A DNA stretch of 21,550 nt from CAZRNB01 sp964601355. Its GTDB lineage: Bacteria; Planctomycetota; Phycisphaerae; Sedimentisphaerales; Anaerobacaceae. The position numbers and the translations under genes are program-made. Of the stretch, positions 1-8,198 are shown piece by piece. The notes under the pieces were generated by a model. That model did not search any database and was not told the DNA's origin. It was given only the letters and a program-made list of their open reading frames with translations. Each line of letters opens with the position of its first letter. The stretch's first letter is position 1. Location: contig CAZRNB010000043.1 of NCBI GenBank assembly GCA_964601355.1, positions 1-21,550 of the forward strand, in the 5' to 3' direction.

Positions 1-591
1 CCTGTCGGCTGCGCGGTGCTGGCGTATAATTATCTTGATGTGGATATGATCGAAGTAGCGCACGGCAGGGCGCCGGCTGTGGCGACAGGTATGAAAAGAA
101 CCAATCCGGATAAAATCATATTTTCATACCAGGGCGACGGCGACCTCGCGGCAATCGGCACAGCGGAAATTATTCACGCTGCACACAGGGCGGAACAAAT
201 AACGGTCATCTTTGTCAATAACGCGGTTTTCGGAATGACCGGCGGCCAAATGGCGCCGACGACCCTTCTTGGTCAGGTGACATCTACGACACAGCATGGC
301 CGGGATGAACACCGCGAGGGCTATCCACTACAGGTATCAGAGCTGTTAGCGATTTTGCCGGGTGCGGTATATGTCGAGCGATGTGCTTTAAGCAGCCCGG
401 CTCAAATTCGGAAAGCAAAAAAAGCCGTTAAACACGCCTTTGAGTTGCAAATCCAGGGCGCGGAGGGACTGTCACTTGTTGAACTGCTTAGCCCATGTCC
501 GACTTATTGGCGGATGAGTCCCGCCAAAGCAATGGAATGGATCGAAAAAGAAATGATAAAGCCTTTTCCACTCGGGCAATTAAAAGGTTAA
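1..591 (+). CDS. 2-oxoacid:ferredoxin oxidoreductase, beta (TPP) subunit, 5'-truncated
   Basis: This is the C-terminal part of the thiamine-pyrophosphate-binding beta subunit of a 2-oxoacid:ferredoxin (acceptor) oxidoreductase. The enzyme oxidatively decarboxylates a 2-oxoacid to acyl-CoA and reduces ferredoxin in the cytoplasm. The reading frame is open from base 1, so the true start lies upstream. The TPP/Mg motif GDGD is followed about 27 residues later by VNNAVFGMTGGQ, the usual Asn-containing second half of the motif. HGRAPAVATG and the PTT segment fit the KorB/VorB branch. The gamma subunit follows 14 bp downstream, as in kor/vor operons whose alpha subunit lies upstream. The sequence does not tell me whether the substrate is 2-oxoglutarate or a branched-chain 2-oxoacid, so I give no symbol. 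Confidence 0.9.
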   Translation, partial: PVGCAVLAYNYLDVDMIEVAHGRAPAVATGMKRTNPDKIIFSYQGDGDLAAIGTAEIIHAAHRAEQITVIFVNNAVFGMTGGQMAPTTLLGQVTSTTQHGRDEHREGYPLQVSELLAILPGAVYVERCALSSPAQIRKAKKAVKHAFELQIQGAEGLSLVELLSPCPTYWRMSPAKAMEWIEKEMIKPFPLGQLKG

Positions 592-592
592 A

Positions 593-620
593 TACGAGAT
601 ACGAGATGCGAGATACGAGA
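593..620 (+). repeat. Heptamer tandem repeat at the gamma-subunit start
   Basis: Four consecutive 7-nt units (TACGAGA, TACGAGA, TGCGAGA, TACGAGA) run across the beta/gamma junction, followed by a degenerate AACGAAC. One unit creates the ATG at 606. The repeat separates an upstream AAAAGG from that ATG. Confidence 0.8.
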
Positions 621-1235
621 AACGAACTTTATGAGGAGATTGTCATCGCTGGTTTCGGCGGACAGGGAATTATATTAGCCGGGAGATTATTGGCTCAGAT
701 GGCAATGAATGAAGGCTATGAAATAACTTTTATGCCGTCTTATGGTGCGGAGGTTCGCGGCGGAACAGCCAATTGTATGGTTGTTATCGCTGAAAGACAA
801 ATTGCTTGTCCAGTTGTCGGCAAACCGGATTCGCTAATCGTGATGAACAAGGCCTCAATGGATAAATTTGCGCCGCGCCTGAAAAATGAGGGGCTATTGG
901 TTATGAACAGCTCTATGATCGATATAGAGCCGCAGCTTAATGATACAATCGAGGTAATCGCTGTGCCTGCCGATGAATTAGCTGTTCGGTTAGGCAACCA
1001 AAAGGTGGCGAATATGGTGGCCCTGGGTGCGTATCTGCAGAAGCGCGGCTGTCTCACGATAGATGCTGCCGTGCAAGCCCTTCCCGAAGTTCTTGCTGAA
1101 AGATACCATAAGACAATACCGCTCAACACTGAAGCCCTTCGCCAGGGTGCTGAGTTTGTATTACACAACTCTATTCAAAAACCCCATGTGAAATCCACCA
1201 AAAAAACGGCGGACAGGCATGGGGCTAAATATTAG
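606..1235 (+). CDS. 2-oxoacid:ferredoxin oxidoreductase, gamma subunit
   Basis: About 209 residues, the usual size for the gamma (KorC/VorC) subunit of 2-oxoacid:ferredoxin oxidoreductases, which helps bind the CoA substrate. It opens with the family signature EEIVIAGFGGQGIILAGRLL, followed by PSYGAEVRGGTANCMVVIAE, and has ALGAYLQ further on. The frame stays open back to 495 inside the beta gene. The only ATG near the domain is at 606, and no GTG or TTG lies between it and the domain. The nearest SD-like AAAAGG (582-587) is 18 nt away, separated by copies of a heptamer repeat. The C-terminus is Lys-rich and probably unstructured. It is probably co-transcribed with the beta gene. Confidence 0.88.
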   Translation: MRDTRNELYEEIVIAGFGGQGIILAGRLLAQMAMNEGYEITFMPSYGAEVRGGTANCMVVIAERQIACPVVGKPDSLIVMNKASMDKFAPRLKNEGLLVMNSSMIDIEPQLNDTIEVIAVPADELAVRLGNQKVANMVALGAYLQKRGCLTIDAAVQALPEVLAERYHKTIPLNTEALRQGAEFVLHNSIQKPHVKSTKKTADRHGAKY

Positions 1236-1360
1236 CTCCGCATTTTATTAACATGGTCTTCATCACGCCATATTAATAGTGTTTTAGTCCGAAAATAGCG
1301 TACGATTTTAACTTTGTGGGCATACTGTTCAAATCATCCGCACGTTGAACCGAAAAAGAC

Positions 1361-1389
1361 TTGACTTTTAGGGGGCGATTTGTTTTAAT
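1361..1389 (+). promoter_or_regulatory. Sigma70-like promoter of the PEP-CTERM gene
   Basis: A TTGACT -35 box (1361-1366) and a TTTAAT -10 box (1384-1389) are separated by exactly 17 bp; each box differs from consensus at one base. The predicted start near 1396 gives a leader of about 80 nt to the ATG at 1478. It also argues against translation starting at 1394. Confidence 0.65.
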
Positions 1390-1477
1390 ATAAATGCGGA
1401 AAGTTCTAAACATGCTCATCCAAATAGTCCATCCCTGGGGTGCACAGTTAGAATCTGTTGCAAGAGGAGGTGTTTTT

Positions 1478-2131
1478 ATGGGGGGACGTAGTCAAATAAT
1501 TTGTGTACTACGTGCCGTAGTGTTTGCCATCGTGGTTATTTTAAGTGGCGGGGGCACCGTAGCGTACTGTCAGACGGCGAGGGTGTCACTTATTATTAAA
1601 CAGTTCCCCGCGCAGGGCGGTACTATAACTCCTGGTCCAGGTGTTCATCATTTCAATACAAATGAGGAAATTGCCCTGACTGCGATACCAAAACCGGGCT
1701 ATAAATTCATTCGCTGGCTGGGAGACGTAAGCGATCCGCAGGCAAACAGCACTATTACACAGCTAAATGGGCCAAAGATCGTTATTGCTGTGTTTGAAAG
1801 TTCCGAGTATGAGGGACTATTTCCAAAGACAAGTGCTCCCGGAGGCGGCGGAACCCAGATTGGCACCGGGGGTTTTACCGGCATCGGAAATAACTCTTCT
1901 TTAATGGGAGGCGGAGGAAAGGCCGTTTCACCTAAAGTCGCATTTACATCATTGCCTAATAAGCCGGACTTGCCATCGCCGGAACTTCCGGTTGTGCTCG
2001 TCCCTGTAGAGGAACCGTCGATTGTGCTTGTACCTGTATCGGATGACCAGGCTGTGCCGGAGCCGGCAACGGGAACAATGCTGATTCTTGGTGGCTTGTT
2101 CTCCCTTTTCAAACGTCGTACCAAAAGATAA
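1478..2131 (+). CDS. PEP-CTERM sorted protein with InlB-like B-repeat domain
   Basis: A 217-residue exported protein. I chose the ATG at 1478 because GAGGAGG (1464-1470) lies 7 nt upstream; the frame is open further upstream. Residues about 10-33 form a hydrophobic signal segment. Next comes a domain of about 70 residues with the divergent InlB B-repeat pattern: GGTITP, then ALTAIPKPGYKFIRWLGDVS, then a VFE end. The middle is Gly- and Pro-rich. The C-terminus has VPEPATG, a short hydrophobic helix and KRRTKR, the tripartite PEP-CTERM signal read by an exosortase in many Planctomycetota and Proteobacteria. The likely location is the cell surface or exopolysaccharide matrix; the function is unknown. 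Confidence 0.82.
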   Translation: MGGRSQIICVLRAVVFAIVVILSGGGTVAYCQTARVSLIIKQFPAQGGTITPGPGVHHFNTNEEIALTAIPKPGYKFIRWLGDVSDPQANSTITQLNGPKIVIAVFESSEYEGLFPKTSAPGGGGTQIGTGGFTGIGNNSSLMGGGGKAVSPKVAFTSLPNKPDLPSPELPVVLVPVEEPSIVLVPVSDDQAVPEPATGTMLILGGLFSLFKRRTKR

Positions 2132-2206
2132 ATCCAATAAAAGCCATTGGCAGGACGCAGGTCTCAAATTGCCAATTACTATGCACTAATTCCTCTGCGG
2201 CGGACA

Positions 2207-2473
2207 CTACTCAAATCTATAGCCGCAGGTATCAGCAGTTATAAGCTCTGATTTGTTTCTTGGATATTTTCTGCAATTCAATGGACGGACGGAATAAATA
2301 GAACAATAAGACTTTCCATCAGGCCTATACCTAAGAAAGAAACATACATTAGGCAGCTTGCAGCACGCTCCGCAACTATCACATCGGCCTTTACGCCTTT
2401 TGGAAACAGGCAGTACCGATGTGAAAGTCCTTTTTATTCTCGCCGACCAGGTATTTCTTTTTCTATCAGCCAC
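2207..2473 (-). CDS. CxxCxxCC (YkgJ-type) putative metal-binding protein
   Basis: A small minus-strand protein with the CxxCxxCC signature (CDSCGACC) followed by CFFLRY, YCSIYSVRPLNCRKYPR and a terminal TCGY. This cysteine spacing is the zinc/iron-chelating YkgJ/UPF0153 pattern; the biochemical role of the family is unclear. I place the start at GTG 2473 because AGGAG lies 10 nt upstream; TTG at 2494 would add seven residues. It is convergent with the PEP-CTERM gene and separated by about 75 bp, with no clear terminator between them. The short Arg/Lys-rich N-terminus is typical of small members. It overlaps no other supported gene. Confidence 0.72.
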   Translation of the reverse strand: MADRKRNTWSARIKRTFTSVLPVSKRRKGRCDSCGACCKLPNVCFFLRYRPDGKSYCSIYSVRPLNCRKYPRNKSELITADTCGYRFE

Positions 2474-2529
2474 GAGTCTGCGTCTCCTAAACAATAGTGG
2501 CAGAACAGGACAGATTGATAATTTAAAGT

Positions 2530-2706
2530 GCTTTGTAGAAAAGACTCACCGTCATTTCGACCGAAGCCCCCATGTCTTCTGTCGAAGACAGAAACGGGGG
2601 CGAAGTGGAGAAATCTACTAATAGCAGATTTCTCGGCTTGCCTTCGGCTCGCTCTCCACAGGACACCTCTCGGTGGAAATGACAAATACCGTGTTTTCTA
2701 CAGAGC
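2530..2706. repeat. Palindromic intergenic element with imperfect terminal inverted repeats
   Basis: The left arm (2530-2564) and right arm (2670-2706) are imperfect inverted copies: the outer halves share GCTYTGTAGAAAA and the inner halves share GTCATTTCSACCGA. The interior is also partly symmetric, with GGAGAAATCT facing AGATTTCTC. Because of the symmetry, spurious ORFs on both strands begin with the same residues, MLCRK. The GTCATTTCGACCGAAG...GAGAAATCT wording resembles dispersed repeats common in environmental bacterial genomes. No transposase is present, so it is either a MITE-like element or a non-autonomous palindromic repeat. Confidence 0.7.
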
Positions 2707-2775
2707 AAATTTAAGGTATTGTGTTTACATTACATTTTTTAGTTTTGAAGTCAAGTTACCTGCCAAATTGGCACA

Positions 2776-2856
2776 TTAAAAAGGTAAAATTAAAAGGCAA
2801 AAGTTCAAAATTCCCCTGTTCATTTTTAATTTTTGCTTTTAACTTTTTATTTTCAT
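2776..2856. repeat. A-rich/T-rich inverted repeat upstream of clpB
   Basis: An A-rich left arm (TAAAATTAAAAGGCAAAAG and flanks) and a T-rich right arm (TTTTTGCTTTTAACTTTTTA) pair imperfectly around a small C-rich loop (TTCCCCTG). A second palindrome with the same architecture lies at about 8199-8302 before rtcB. Confidence 0.55.
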
Positions 2857-2858
2857 CT

Positions 2859-2875
2859 CGGCACGCTGTTTGCAC
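2859..2875 (+). promoter_or_regulatory. Candidate sigma54 (-24/-12) promoter of clpB
   Basis: CGGCACG-CTGT-TTGCA matches the sigma54 consensus TGGCACG-N4-TTGCW except for the first base. The invariant GG (2860-2861) and GC (2872-2873) are separated by exactly 10 nt. The predicted transcription start near 2885 leaves about 43 nt to the clpB ATG. I did not identify an enhancer-binding site for an RpoN activator. Confidence 0.6.
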
Positions 2876-2927
2876 GTATTTGAGTTAGTTTGATTCTCTG
2901 CGAGTATCAAGTATCGAGGACTTGACT

Positions 2928-5522
2928 ATGAAATTCGATAAATTTACATTGAAAACGCAGGAAGCGTTAGCGACCTCTCAACAGATTGCAATGGCTAAAT
3001 CGCATTCCGTTCTGACGCCGCTGCATTTATTAATCGCCCTTTGCAGCGATGAGAGCGGCGTTGTAGTGATGATTTTAAAAAAGATCAGCGCTAACATCTT
3101 GCGTCTCAAGGACATGATAGAAAGTGAGCTAAAGCACCTGCCGCAAGGTCGAAGCTCATCAGCGGTGAACCAAATTATGCCAGAGCCTGCGTTCAATCAA
3201 GTTGTGCTTGACGCCCAGAACAGAGCCGACGCGATGGGAGATGAATATCTAAGTGTCGAACATCTGCTTATTTCGCTTGCCTCGGTGGATAGTGATGCTA
3301 AAGAAATTTTAAGACTTAATTCCATCTATCCTGAGCAGATTGAGGCTGCTTTAAAAGAGATACGCGGAGGTGAAAAAATCGCCGACCAAAACCCCGAAGA
3401 TAAATACAAAGCTTTGGAACGCTACGGCATCGACCTTCTGGAAATGGCTCGAAAGGGCAAGCTCGATCCTGTTATCGGCAGAGACGAAGAGATTCGCAGG
3501 TGTATGCAGGTTCTTAACCGCCGAACAAAGAATAATCCTGTGCTAATCGGCGAGCCAGGCGTCGGAAAGACGGCTATCGTCGAAGGGCTTGCCCAGCGGA
3601 TAATCACAGGCGATGTCCCTGCAGGTCTGAAGAACAAAAGAATTATCGCCCTGGATATGGGGGCGCTGATAGCAGGGACAAAATTCAGAGGCGAGTTTGA
3701 GGAACGGCTCAAAGCAGTGCTAAAAGAGGTTATCGCTGCCCAGGGCCAAATTATACTTTTTATCGACGAGCTGCATACTGTTGTCGGTGCAGGCCGTGCC
3801 GAAGGCTCTGTCGATGCAGGCAATTTGCTTAAACCATCGCTTGCGCGAGGCGAGCTTCGCTGTATTGGTGCGACCACGATCGATGAATATCGAAAGTACA
3901 TGGAAAAAGATGCAGCCTTAGAGAGGCGTTTTCAGCCGATCCTGATTGACCCGCCGAGCGTTGAAGAGACCATAGCCATTCTTCGCGGCCTGAAAGACCG
4001 CTATGACACCCATCACGGCGTGAGAATCACGGATTCGGCGCTTGTTGCTGCTGCGACATTGTCTAACCGTTATATAACCGACCGATGGCTGCCGGATAAA
4101 GCGATAGATTTGGTTGATGAGGCAGCCTCGAAATTGCGGATCGAAAACGATTCGCTGCCTGCCGAGATGGATGACATCCGCAGAAAGATAGTTCAGCTTC
4201 AAATTGAGCGAGAAGCTTTGAAAAAAGAAACCGACTCGGCCAGCAAAGAGCGGCTGAAGAGGGCTGAAAAGCAGTTAGCAGAATTACAACAGCACGATAA
4301 AGAATTTACTGCGCGGTGGGAAAGCGAAAAGCTTGATATAGACCATATAAAAGAATTAAAGGAAAAAATTGAAAATGCTCATACTCAATTTGAGGAAGCT
4401 CAACGCAAAGGCGAGCTGGAAACAGCCGCTCGTTTAAAGTATGAGACTATCGCCAATCTTAAGAAAGAGCTTCAGGAAAAAGAAGCGGAATTATCCAAAT
4501 CAAACGGGACTAAAATAATCGCCAATGAGGTGACCGAGGAGCACATTGCTGAAGTAGTATCAAAATGGACTGGGATACCGATTGCGAGATTGTTAAGCGG
4601 CGAGCGTGAGAGACTGATGAAGATGGATGAGCTTATCAGAAAGCGCGTAGTCGGTCAGAATGAGGCAGTTGCTGCCCTGTGTAATGCAGTGCGAAGGAAC
4701 CGAGCAGGTCTTGGCGACCCGAATCGGCCGATAGGGACATTCTTATTTCTTGGTCCGACCGGCGTAGGCAAGACCGAGCTTTCCAAAGCCCTGGCGGATT
4801 TTCTGTTCAACGATCCGAGCGCAATGGTGCGGATTGATATGAGCGAGTTTATGGAGCAGCACTCAGTCGCCCGGCTCATAGGCGCACCGCCGGGCTATGT
4901 CGGCTATGAGGAAGGCGGACGTCTGACCGAGGCTGTCCGCCGAAAACCTTACTCAGTGATTTTACTCGACGAGTTTGAAAAGGCGCATCCCGATGTTTTC
5001 AATGTGCTGCTGCAGGTCTTTGACGACGGCAGGTTGACCGATGGGAAAGGCCGAACGGCCGATTTCAAAAACACCGTCATTATTATGACCAGTAATATTG
5101 CCAGCCAGCAGATTCAAAATCTTACTGAAGAATCCGGCGCCGACTGGGAAATCGAGGCACACGTTAAAGATGCGCTCAAACAGGTCTTCAAACCAGAGTT
5201 TCTCAATCGTATTGATGAAATAATTGTCTTCAAAATGCTCACAAAAGAGGATTTAAGAAAGATTGTGGATATTCAGCTGCAATTTTTGACCGAGCGTCTT
5301 AATGAACAGAAGATAAAACTCCAGTTCACTGAAAATGCCCGCCTGCAGATTATGGATGAAGGCTACGACCCGGTATATGGAGCAAGGCCGTTGAAACGGA
5401 CGATTCAACAAAGGCTGGAAAATCCGCTTGCCGGCGAGCTTTTAGCCGGCAAATTCGCAGAAGGTGATACCATAAAAATCGACGCTAAACAGCATAAATT
5501 CATATTCGAAAATCAAATTTAG
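2928..5522 (+). CDS. clpB: ClpB disaggregase (Hsp100 AAA+ ATPase)
   Basis: A full-length ClpB of 864 residues, within the usual 850-870. It is a hexameric ATP-driven disaggregase that works with DnaK in the cytoplasm. It has an N-domain (about 1-145) and NBD1 with Walker A GEPGVGKT (about 208-215), Walker B IILFIDE and a GATTIDEYRKYMEKDAALER arginine-finger region. A long coiled-coil middle domain (about 405-525) distinguishes ClpB from ClpA/ClpC. NBD2 has GPTGVGKT (about 609-616), VILLDEFEKAH, a TSN sensor and YGARPLKR sensor 2. The ATG at 2928 has GAGGA 7 nt upstream; TTG at 2922 is a weaker choice. No CIRCE-type heat-shock operator is visible. Instead a sigma54-like promoter lies upstream. 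Confidence 0.97.
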   Translation: MKFDKFTLKTQEALATSQQIAMAKSHSVLTPLHLLIALCSDESGVVVMILKKISANILRLKDMIESELKHLPQGRSSSAVNQIMPEPAFNQVVLDAQNRADAMGDEYLSVEHLLISLASVDSDAKEILRLNSIYPEQIEAALKEIRGGEKIADQNPEDKYKALERYGIDLLEMARKGKLDPVIGRDEEIRRCMQVLNRRTKNNPVLIGEPGVGKTAIVEGLAQRIITGDVPAGLKNKRIIALDMGALIAGTKFRGEFEERLKAVLKEVIAAQGQIILFIDELHTVVGAGRAEGSVDAGNLLKPSLARGELRCIGATTIDEYRKYMEKDAALERRFQPILIDPPSVEETIAILRGLKDRYDTHHGVRITDSALVAAATLSNRYITDRWLPDKAIDLVDEAASKLRIENDSLPAEMDDIRRKIVQLQIEREALKKETDSASKERLKRAEKQLAELQQHDKEFTARWESEKLDIDHIKELKEKIENAHTQFEEAQRKGELETAARLKYETIANLKKELQEKEAELSKSNGTKIIANEVTEEHIAEVVSKWTGIPIARLLSGERERLMKMDELIRKRVVGQNEAVAALCNAVRRNRAGLGDPNRPIGTFLFLGPTGVGKTELSKALADFLFNDPSAMVRIDMSEFMEQHSVARLIGAPPGYVGYEEGGRLTEAVRRKPYSVILLDEFEKAHPDVFNVLLQVFDDGRLTDGKGRTADFKNTVIIMTSNIASQQIQNLTEESGADWEIEAHVKDALKQVFKPEFLNRIDEIIVFKMLTKEDLRKIVDIQLQFLTERLNEQKIKLQFTENARLQIMDEGYDPVYGARPLKRTIQQRLENPLAGELLAGKFAEGDTIKIDAKQHKFIFENQI

Positions 5523-5650
5523 CTTAAAAAGATTTGACCCTTCTGTGTTTTTTTGGCATTCTTTGCATCACCTATTTGGCAATTTTAATTTGCTTGGCGT
5601 GTCAGGGAATTATGGCAGAAGGGCAATGCCCATCAATACAGGAGGTTTTT

Positions 5651-6085
5651 ATGTCAAAGCTAAACCGGTTGAGACGAAAGCGGGCCTTGCAGAAAAAGTC
5701 TAATATCCGAGAGATGGCTCTAAGAAGAAACTTAAATGTAACGCTGGGATCTGACAAATTGATGGAACGGATGACAAGAGACCATCAAGATGTGCTTCAA
5801 AACATTGAATTTGTTTTAGTCTCCGGCTATCGCCGCGATGGGAGTATTGATGACTGCATCGTTGCCGGTGCCCTGAAGGCTGCTATTCATGGTGATGAAC
5901 CGGAAGACCCGCGAGCGAAATCATTGAATGAGGGCTTGGAAGGTGCCCGCGAACTCCGCTGCGATGTTTCAGATGATGTATGGCGTGACTGTCTGCGAGT
6001 CGTTTTGCAATCTGTTCACCGCCATTCCAGTCTGAAGCCCGGTTGCAGATTGTATCTGGATTTTGTTTCTGACTTTATTCTTTGA
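5651..6085 (+). CDS. Conserved-looking hypothetical protein, 144 aa
   Basis: I do not recognise this protein. Translation should start at ATG 5651, which has GGAGG (5641-5645) 5 nt upstream; the open frame back to 5534 is leader. The N-terminus is very basic (LNRLRRKRALQKK), suggesting nucleic-acid contact or an unstructured tail. The rest is a mixed alpha/beta sequence with an acidic segment (HGDEPEDPRAK) and several buried-looking Cys and Leu residues. There is no signal peptide or membrane segment. It lies about 130 bp after clpB and may be a separate unit. The good ribosome binding site and normal codon use suggest a real gene. Confidence 0.6.
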   Translation: MSKLNRLRRKRALQKKSNIREMALRRNLNVTLGSDKLMERMTRDHQDVLQNIEFVLVSGYRRDGSIDDCIVAGALKAAIHGDEPEDPRAKSLNEGLEGARELRCDVSDDVWRDCLRVVLQSVHRHSSLKPGCRLYLDFVSDFIL

Positions 6086-6198
6086 TTACTACCGATAATG
6101 GATAAGCCGGCCTCCATAATCCGCTTTCATCGGAGTCTGTTTAACATCAGGACTAAAACATAAACTTTTTCCCTGAGAAGCGATTGTCTTTTTTTAAG

Positions 6199-6226
6199 TT
6201 GCAGGGTATCTTTTAGCGGATATAAT
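6199..6226 (+). promoter_or_regulatory. Sigma70-like promoter of the GH57 gene
   Basis: A TTGCAG -35 box (6199-6204) and a perfect TATAAT -10 box (6221-6226) are 16 bp apart. Transcription would start near 6233, about 78 nt before the GTG start codon at 6311. Confidence 0.55.
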
Positions 6227-6310
6227 TTATGCAGGTGAACAAGTCCGGTTTTTCTGTACAATCTATGAGCAATCGCTGGATTGTGCATAATACAAAAAGG
6301 AGTGCGTATT

Positions 6311-7576
6311 GTGGCGTCAGTGTGCTTCTATTTTCAGGTACATCAGCCTTATCGGTTGAGACGCTATACTATTTTTGACCGTGACGCTAATTATTTCGAC
6401 GACGCCAAGAACAGCGAAGTATGTAAGAAGGTCGCGAATAAGTGCTATCTGCCGACAAATTTGCTTTTGCTTGAGCTGATCAAAAAGTATAAGGGCAAAT
6501 TTAAGGTATCCTATAGCGTAACCGGCGTATTGCTCGAGCAGCTGCAATCGTACGCCCCGAAGGTTCTTGACAGCTTTCAGGAATTGGCCCGCACCGGCTG
6601 CGTGGAGTTTCTCGCGGAAACTTACTATCACAGCCTGAGCTTCTTATACTCACCGGACGAATTTATTGAGCAGATTAAGATTCAAATGCAGGCTGTCCAG
6701 CATTTTTTTGGCCAGACGCCGCGTATATTCAGAAACACTGAGCTTATCTATAACAATTCTTTAGCTGAGCTCATCGATAAGATGGGTATCTTCGACGCCA
6801 TACTCGCTGAAGGTGCGGACCATATCCTGGGCTATAGAAGTCCCAACTTTGTGTATCGTCCGGTTGGCGGAAGCAAACTAAAATTGCTGCTGAAAAATTA
6901 CCGCCTTAGTGATGATATAGCTTTTAGGTTTTCCAATCGAAGCTGGAACCAATGGCCTCTCAAGGCCGACAAGTTTGCCAGCTGGGTAAATGCCGTCAAC
7001 GGCTGTGGCTACTCCGTAAATCTTTTTATGGATTACGAAACCTTCGGCGAGCACCAATGGGAGGATACTGGAATATTCAGTTTTATGCGGCACCTGCCGG
7101 ATGAAATTTTAAAGCACCCGCACAATAACTTTAAAACTCCTTCCGAGGTGGTGGATAGCTATGATGCGGTCGGTGTAATTGATGTTCCTTATACCATAAG
7201 CTGGGCTGATATCGAAAGAGACCTGTCTGCCTGGCGGGGTAATCCCATGCAGGAAAATACTCTCAAAGAGCTTTACAAAATGGAAAGTATTGTCAAGGCT
7301 ACGAACGACATCCAGATAATTGGCGATTGGAGAAAAATGCAGACGTCCGACCATTTTTATTACATGTGCACAAAATGGTTCTCTGACGGAGACGTGCATA
7401 AATACTTCAATCCTTATAATACACCTTATGAGGCCTATATCAACTTTATGAACGTGCTGGATAATTTGAATTCTCGTTGTCGTAGGATCCTTCAGCGAAA
7501 AGAACAGAAGTTTCCTATCAGCCAGACTATGATTAGCAACAGTGCCCAGTCGTTCTCGGAAAAACCGACGGGTTAA
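6311..7576 (+). CDS. Glycoside hydrolase family 57 (alpha-amylase/4-alpha-glucanotransferase type)
   Basis: A 421-residue cytoplasmic protein of GH57, retaining enzymes acting on alpha-glucans such as glycogen or maltodextrins. The family blocks are present in order: VHQPYR at the N-terminus, FLAETYYHSLS (about 100-110), RNTEL with the expected nucleophile Glu near 144, and FMDYETFGEHQW with the expected acid/base Asp near 241. I chose GTG 6311 because GGAG (6299-6302) is 8 nt upstream and the protein then begins directly with the MASVCFYFQVHQP core; ATG 6281 would add ten unlikely residues. There is no signal peptide, which suggests intracellular glycogen metabolism. The exact specificity (amylase, branching or transferase) cannot be decided from motifs alone. 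Confidence 0.85.
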   Translation: MASVCFYFQVHQPYRLRRYTIFDRDANYFDDAKNSEVCKKVANKCYLPTNLLLLELIKKYKGKFKVSYSVTGVLLEQLQSYAPKVLDSFQELARTGCVEFLAETYYHSLSFLYSPDEFIEQIKIQMQAVQHFFGQTPRIFRNTELIYNNSLAELIDKMGIFDAILAEGADHILGYRSPNFVYRPVGGSKLKLLLKNYRLSDDIAFRFSNRSWNQWPLKADKFASWVNAVNGCGYSVNLFMDYETFGEHQWEDTGIFSFMRHLPDEILKHPHNNFKTPSEVVDSYDAVGVIDVPYTISWADIERDLSAWRGNPMQENTLKELYKMESIVKATNDIQIIGDWRKMQTSDHFYYMCTKWFSDGDVHKYFNPYNTPYEAYINFMNVLDNLNSRCRRILQRKEQKFPISQTMISNSAQSFSEKPTG

Positions 7577-7595
7577 AAAGCAAGATGGTTGTCTA

Positions 7596-7727
7596 ACCCG
7601 CCTTCGCGTAAGGCCGCGGGTTCTACTCGTGTGTGAATGCAAGAATGTATCTGCCAGAGCTTTAACATAGGCGGATGTTCTTCGGCGGGTTACGCTGAAG
7701 ATGGAGGTGCCATGGGCTCCGCCCGTG
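7596..7727. repeat. Two GC-rich hairpins between the GH57 and archease genes
   Basis: AACCCGC (7596-7602) pairs with GCGGGTT (7617-7623), and CATGGGC (7711-7717) pairs with GCCCGTG (7721-7727) around a TCC loop. Neither is followed by a T tract, so they look like palindromic repeat pieces rather than intrinsic terminators. Confidence 0.45.
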
Positions 7728-7767
7728 AAGGCTCCACTTTTCATGTCTTTTTTGATGGTTCATTGTT

Positions 7768-8190
7768 ATGGAGAAAATGCGATGGGAACATTATTCTCAT
7801 CCGGCTGATATAGGCATTCGCGGCTTTGGGCCTACAAAGGAGCAGGCCTTCGGTCAGGCTGCTTTGGCTCTGACAGCGGTTATCACCAATTTGCAAACAG
7901 TACAGCCAAAGGAATTGGTCGAAATCTCCTGCTCTGATCAGGATGATGAGTTGCTATTTGTAAGCTGGTTGAATGCTCTTATCTACGAAGTGGCAACCCG
8001 GCAGATGCTGTTTAGCAAATTCGATGTCGGTATCGAGAATGGCTGTCTCCGGGCTAAAGCATGGGGTGAAAAGATAGATTTGAAAAAGCACAATCCCGCT
8101 GTGGAGGTTAAAGCCGCCACTTATGCGGATTTGAAAGTCAGGCAGAATAAAAATGGAACCTGGCTGGCACAATGTATTGTAGATGTATAG
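7768..8190 (+). CDS. Archease (RtcB cofactor)
   Basis: A 140-residue archease, the normal family size. Archease promotes guanylylation and multiple turnover of the RNA ligase RtcB, and here rtcB follows about 130 bp downstream, the common pairing. Seen in the sequence: an N-terminal block HPADIGIRGFGPTKEQAFGQAALA, the central DDELLFVSWLNALIYE and the C-terminal EVKAATYADLKV, all typical of the family. The ATG at 7768 lacks a good ribosome binding site; ATG 7777 is an alternative three codons in, with a too-close GGAG. The upstream gap contains GC-rich hairpins. Confidence 0.92.
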   Translation: MEKMRWEHYSHPADIGIRGFGPTKEQAFGQAALALTAVITNLQTVQPKELVEISCSDQDDELLFVSWLNALIYEVATRQMLFSKFDVGIENGCLRAKAWGEKIDLKKHNPAVEVKAATYADLKVRQNKNGTWLAQCIVDV

Positions 8191-8198
8191 CGTATGGG

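Noticed and set aside
2358..2779. Several ORFs on both strands in the 2.4-2.8 kb gap
   Set aside because: They arise from the palindromic element and share residues only because of its symmetry. No ribosome binding site or protein character.
5554..5566. TTGGCATTCTTTGCA as a second sigma54 promoter
   Set aside because: Only 8 nt separate GG and GC, whereas 10 are required.
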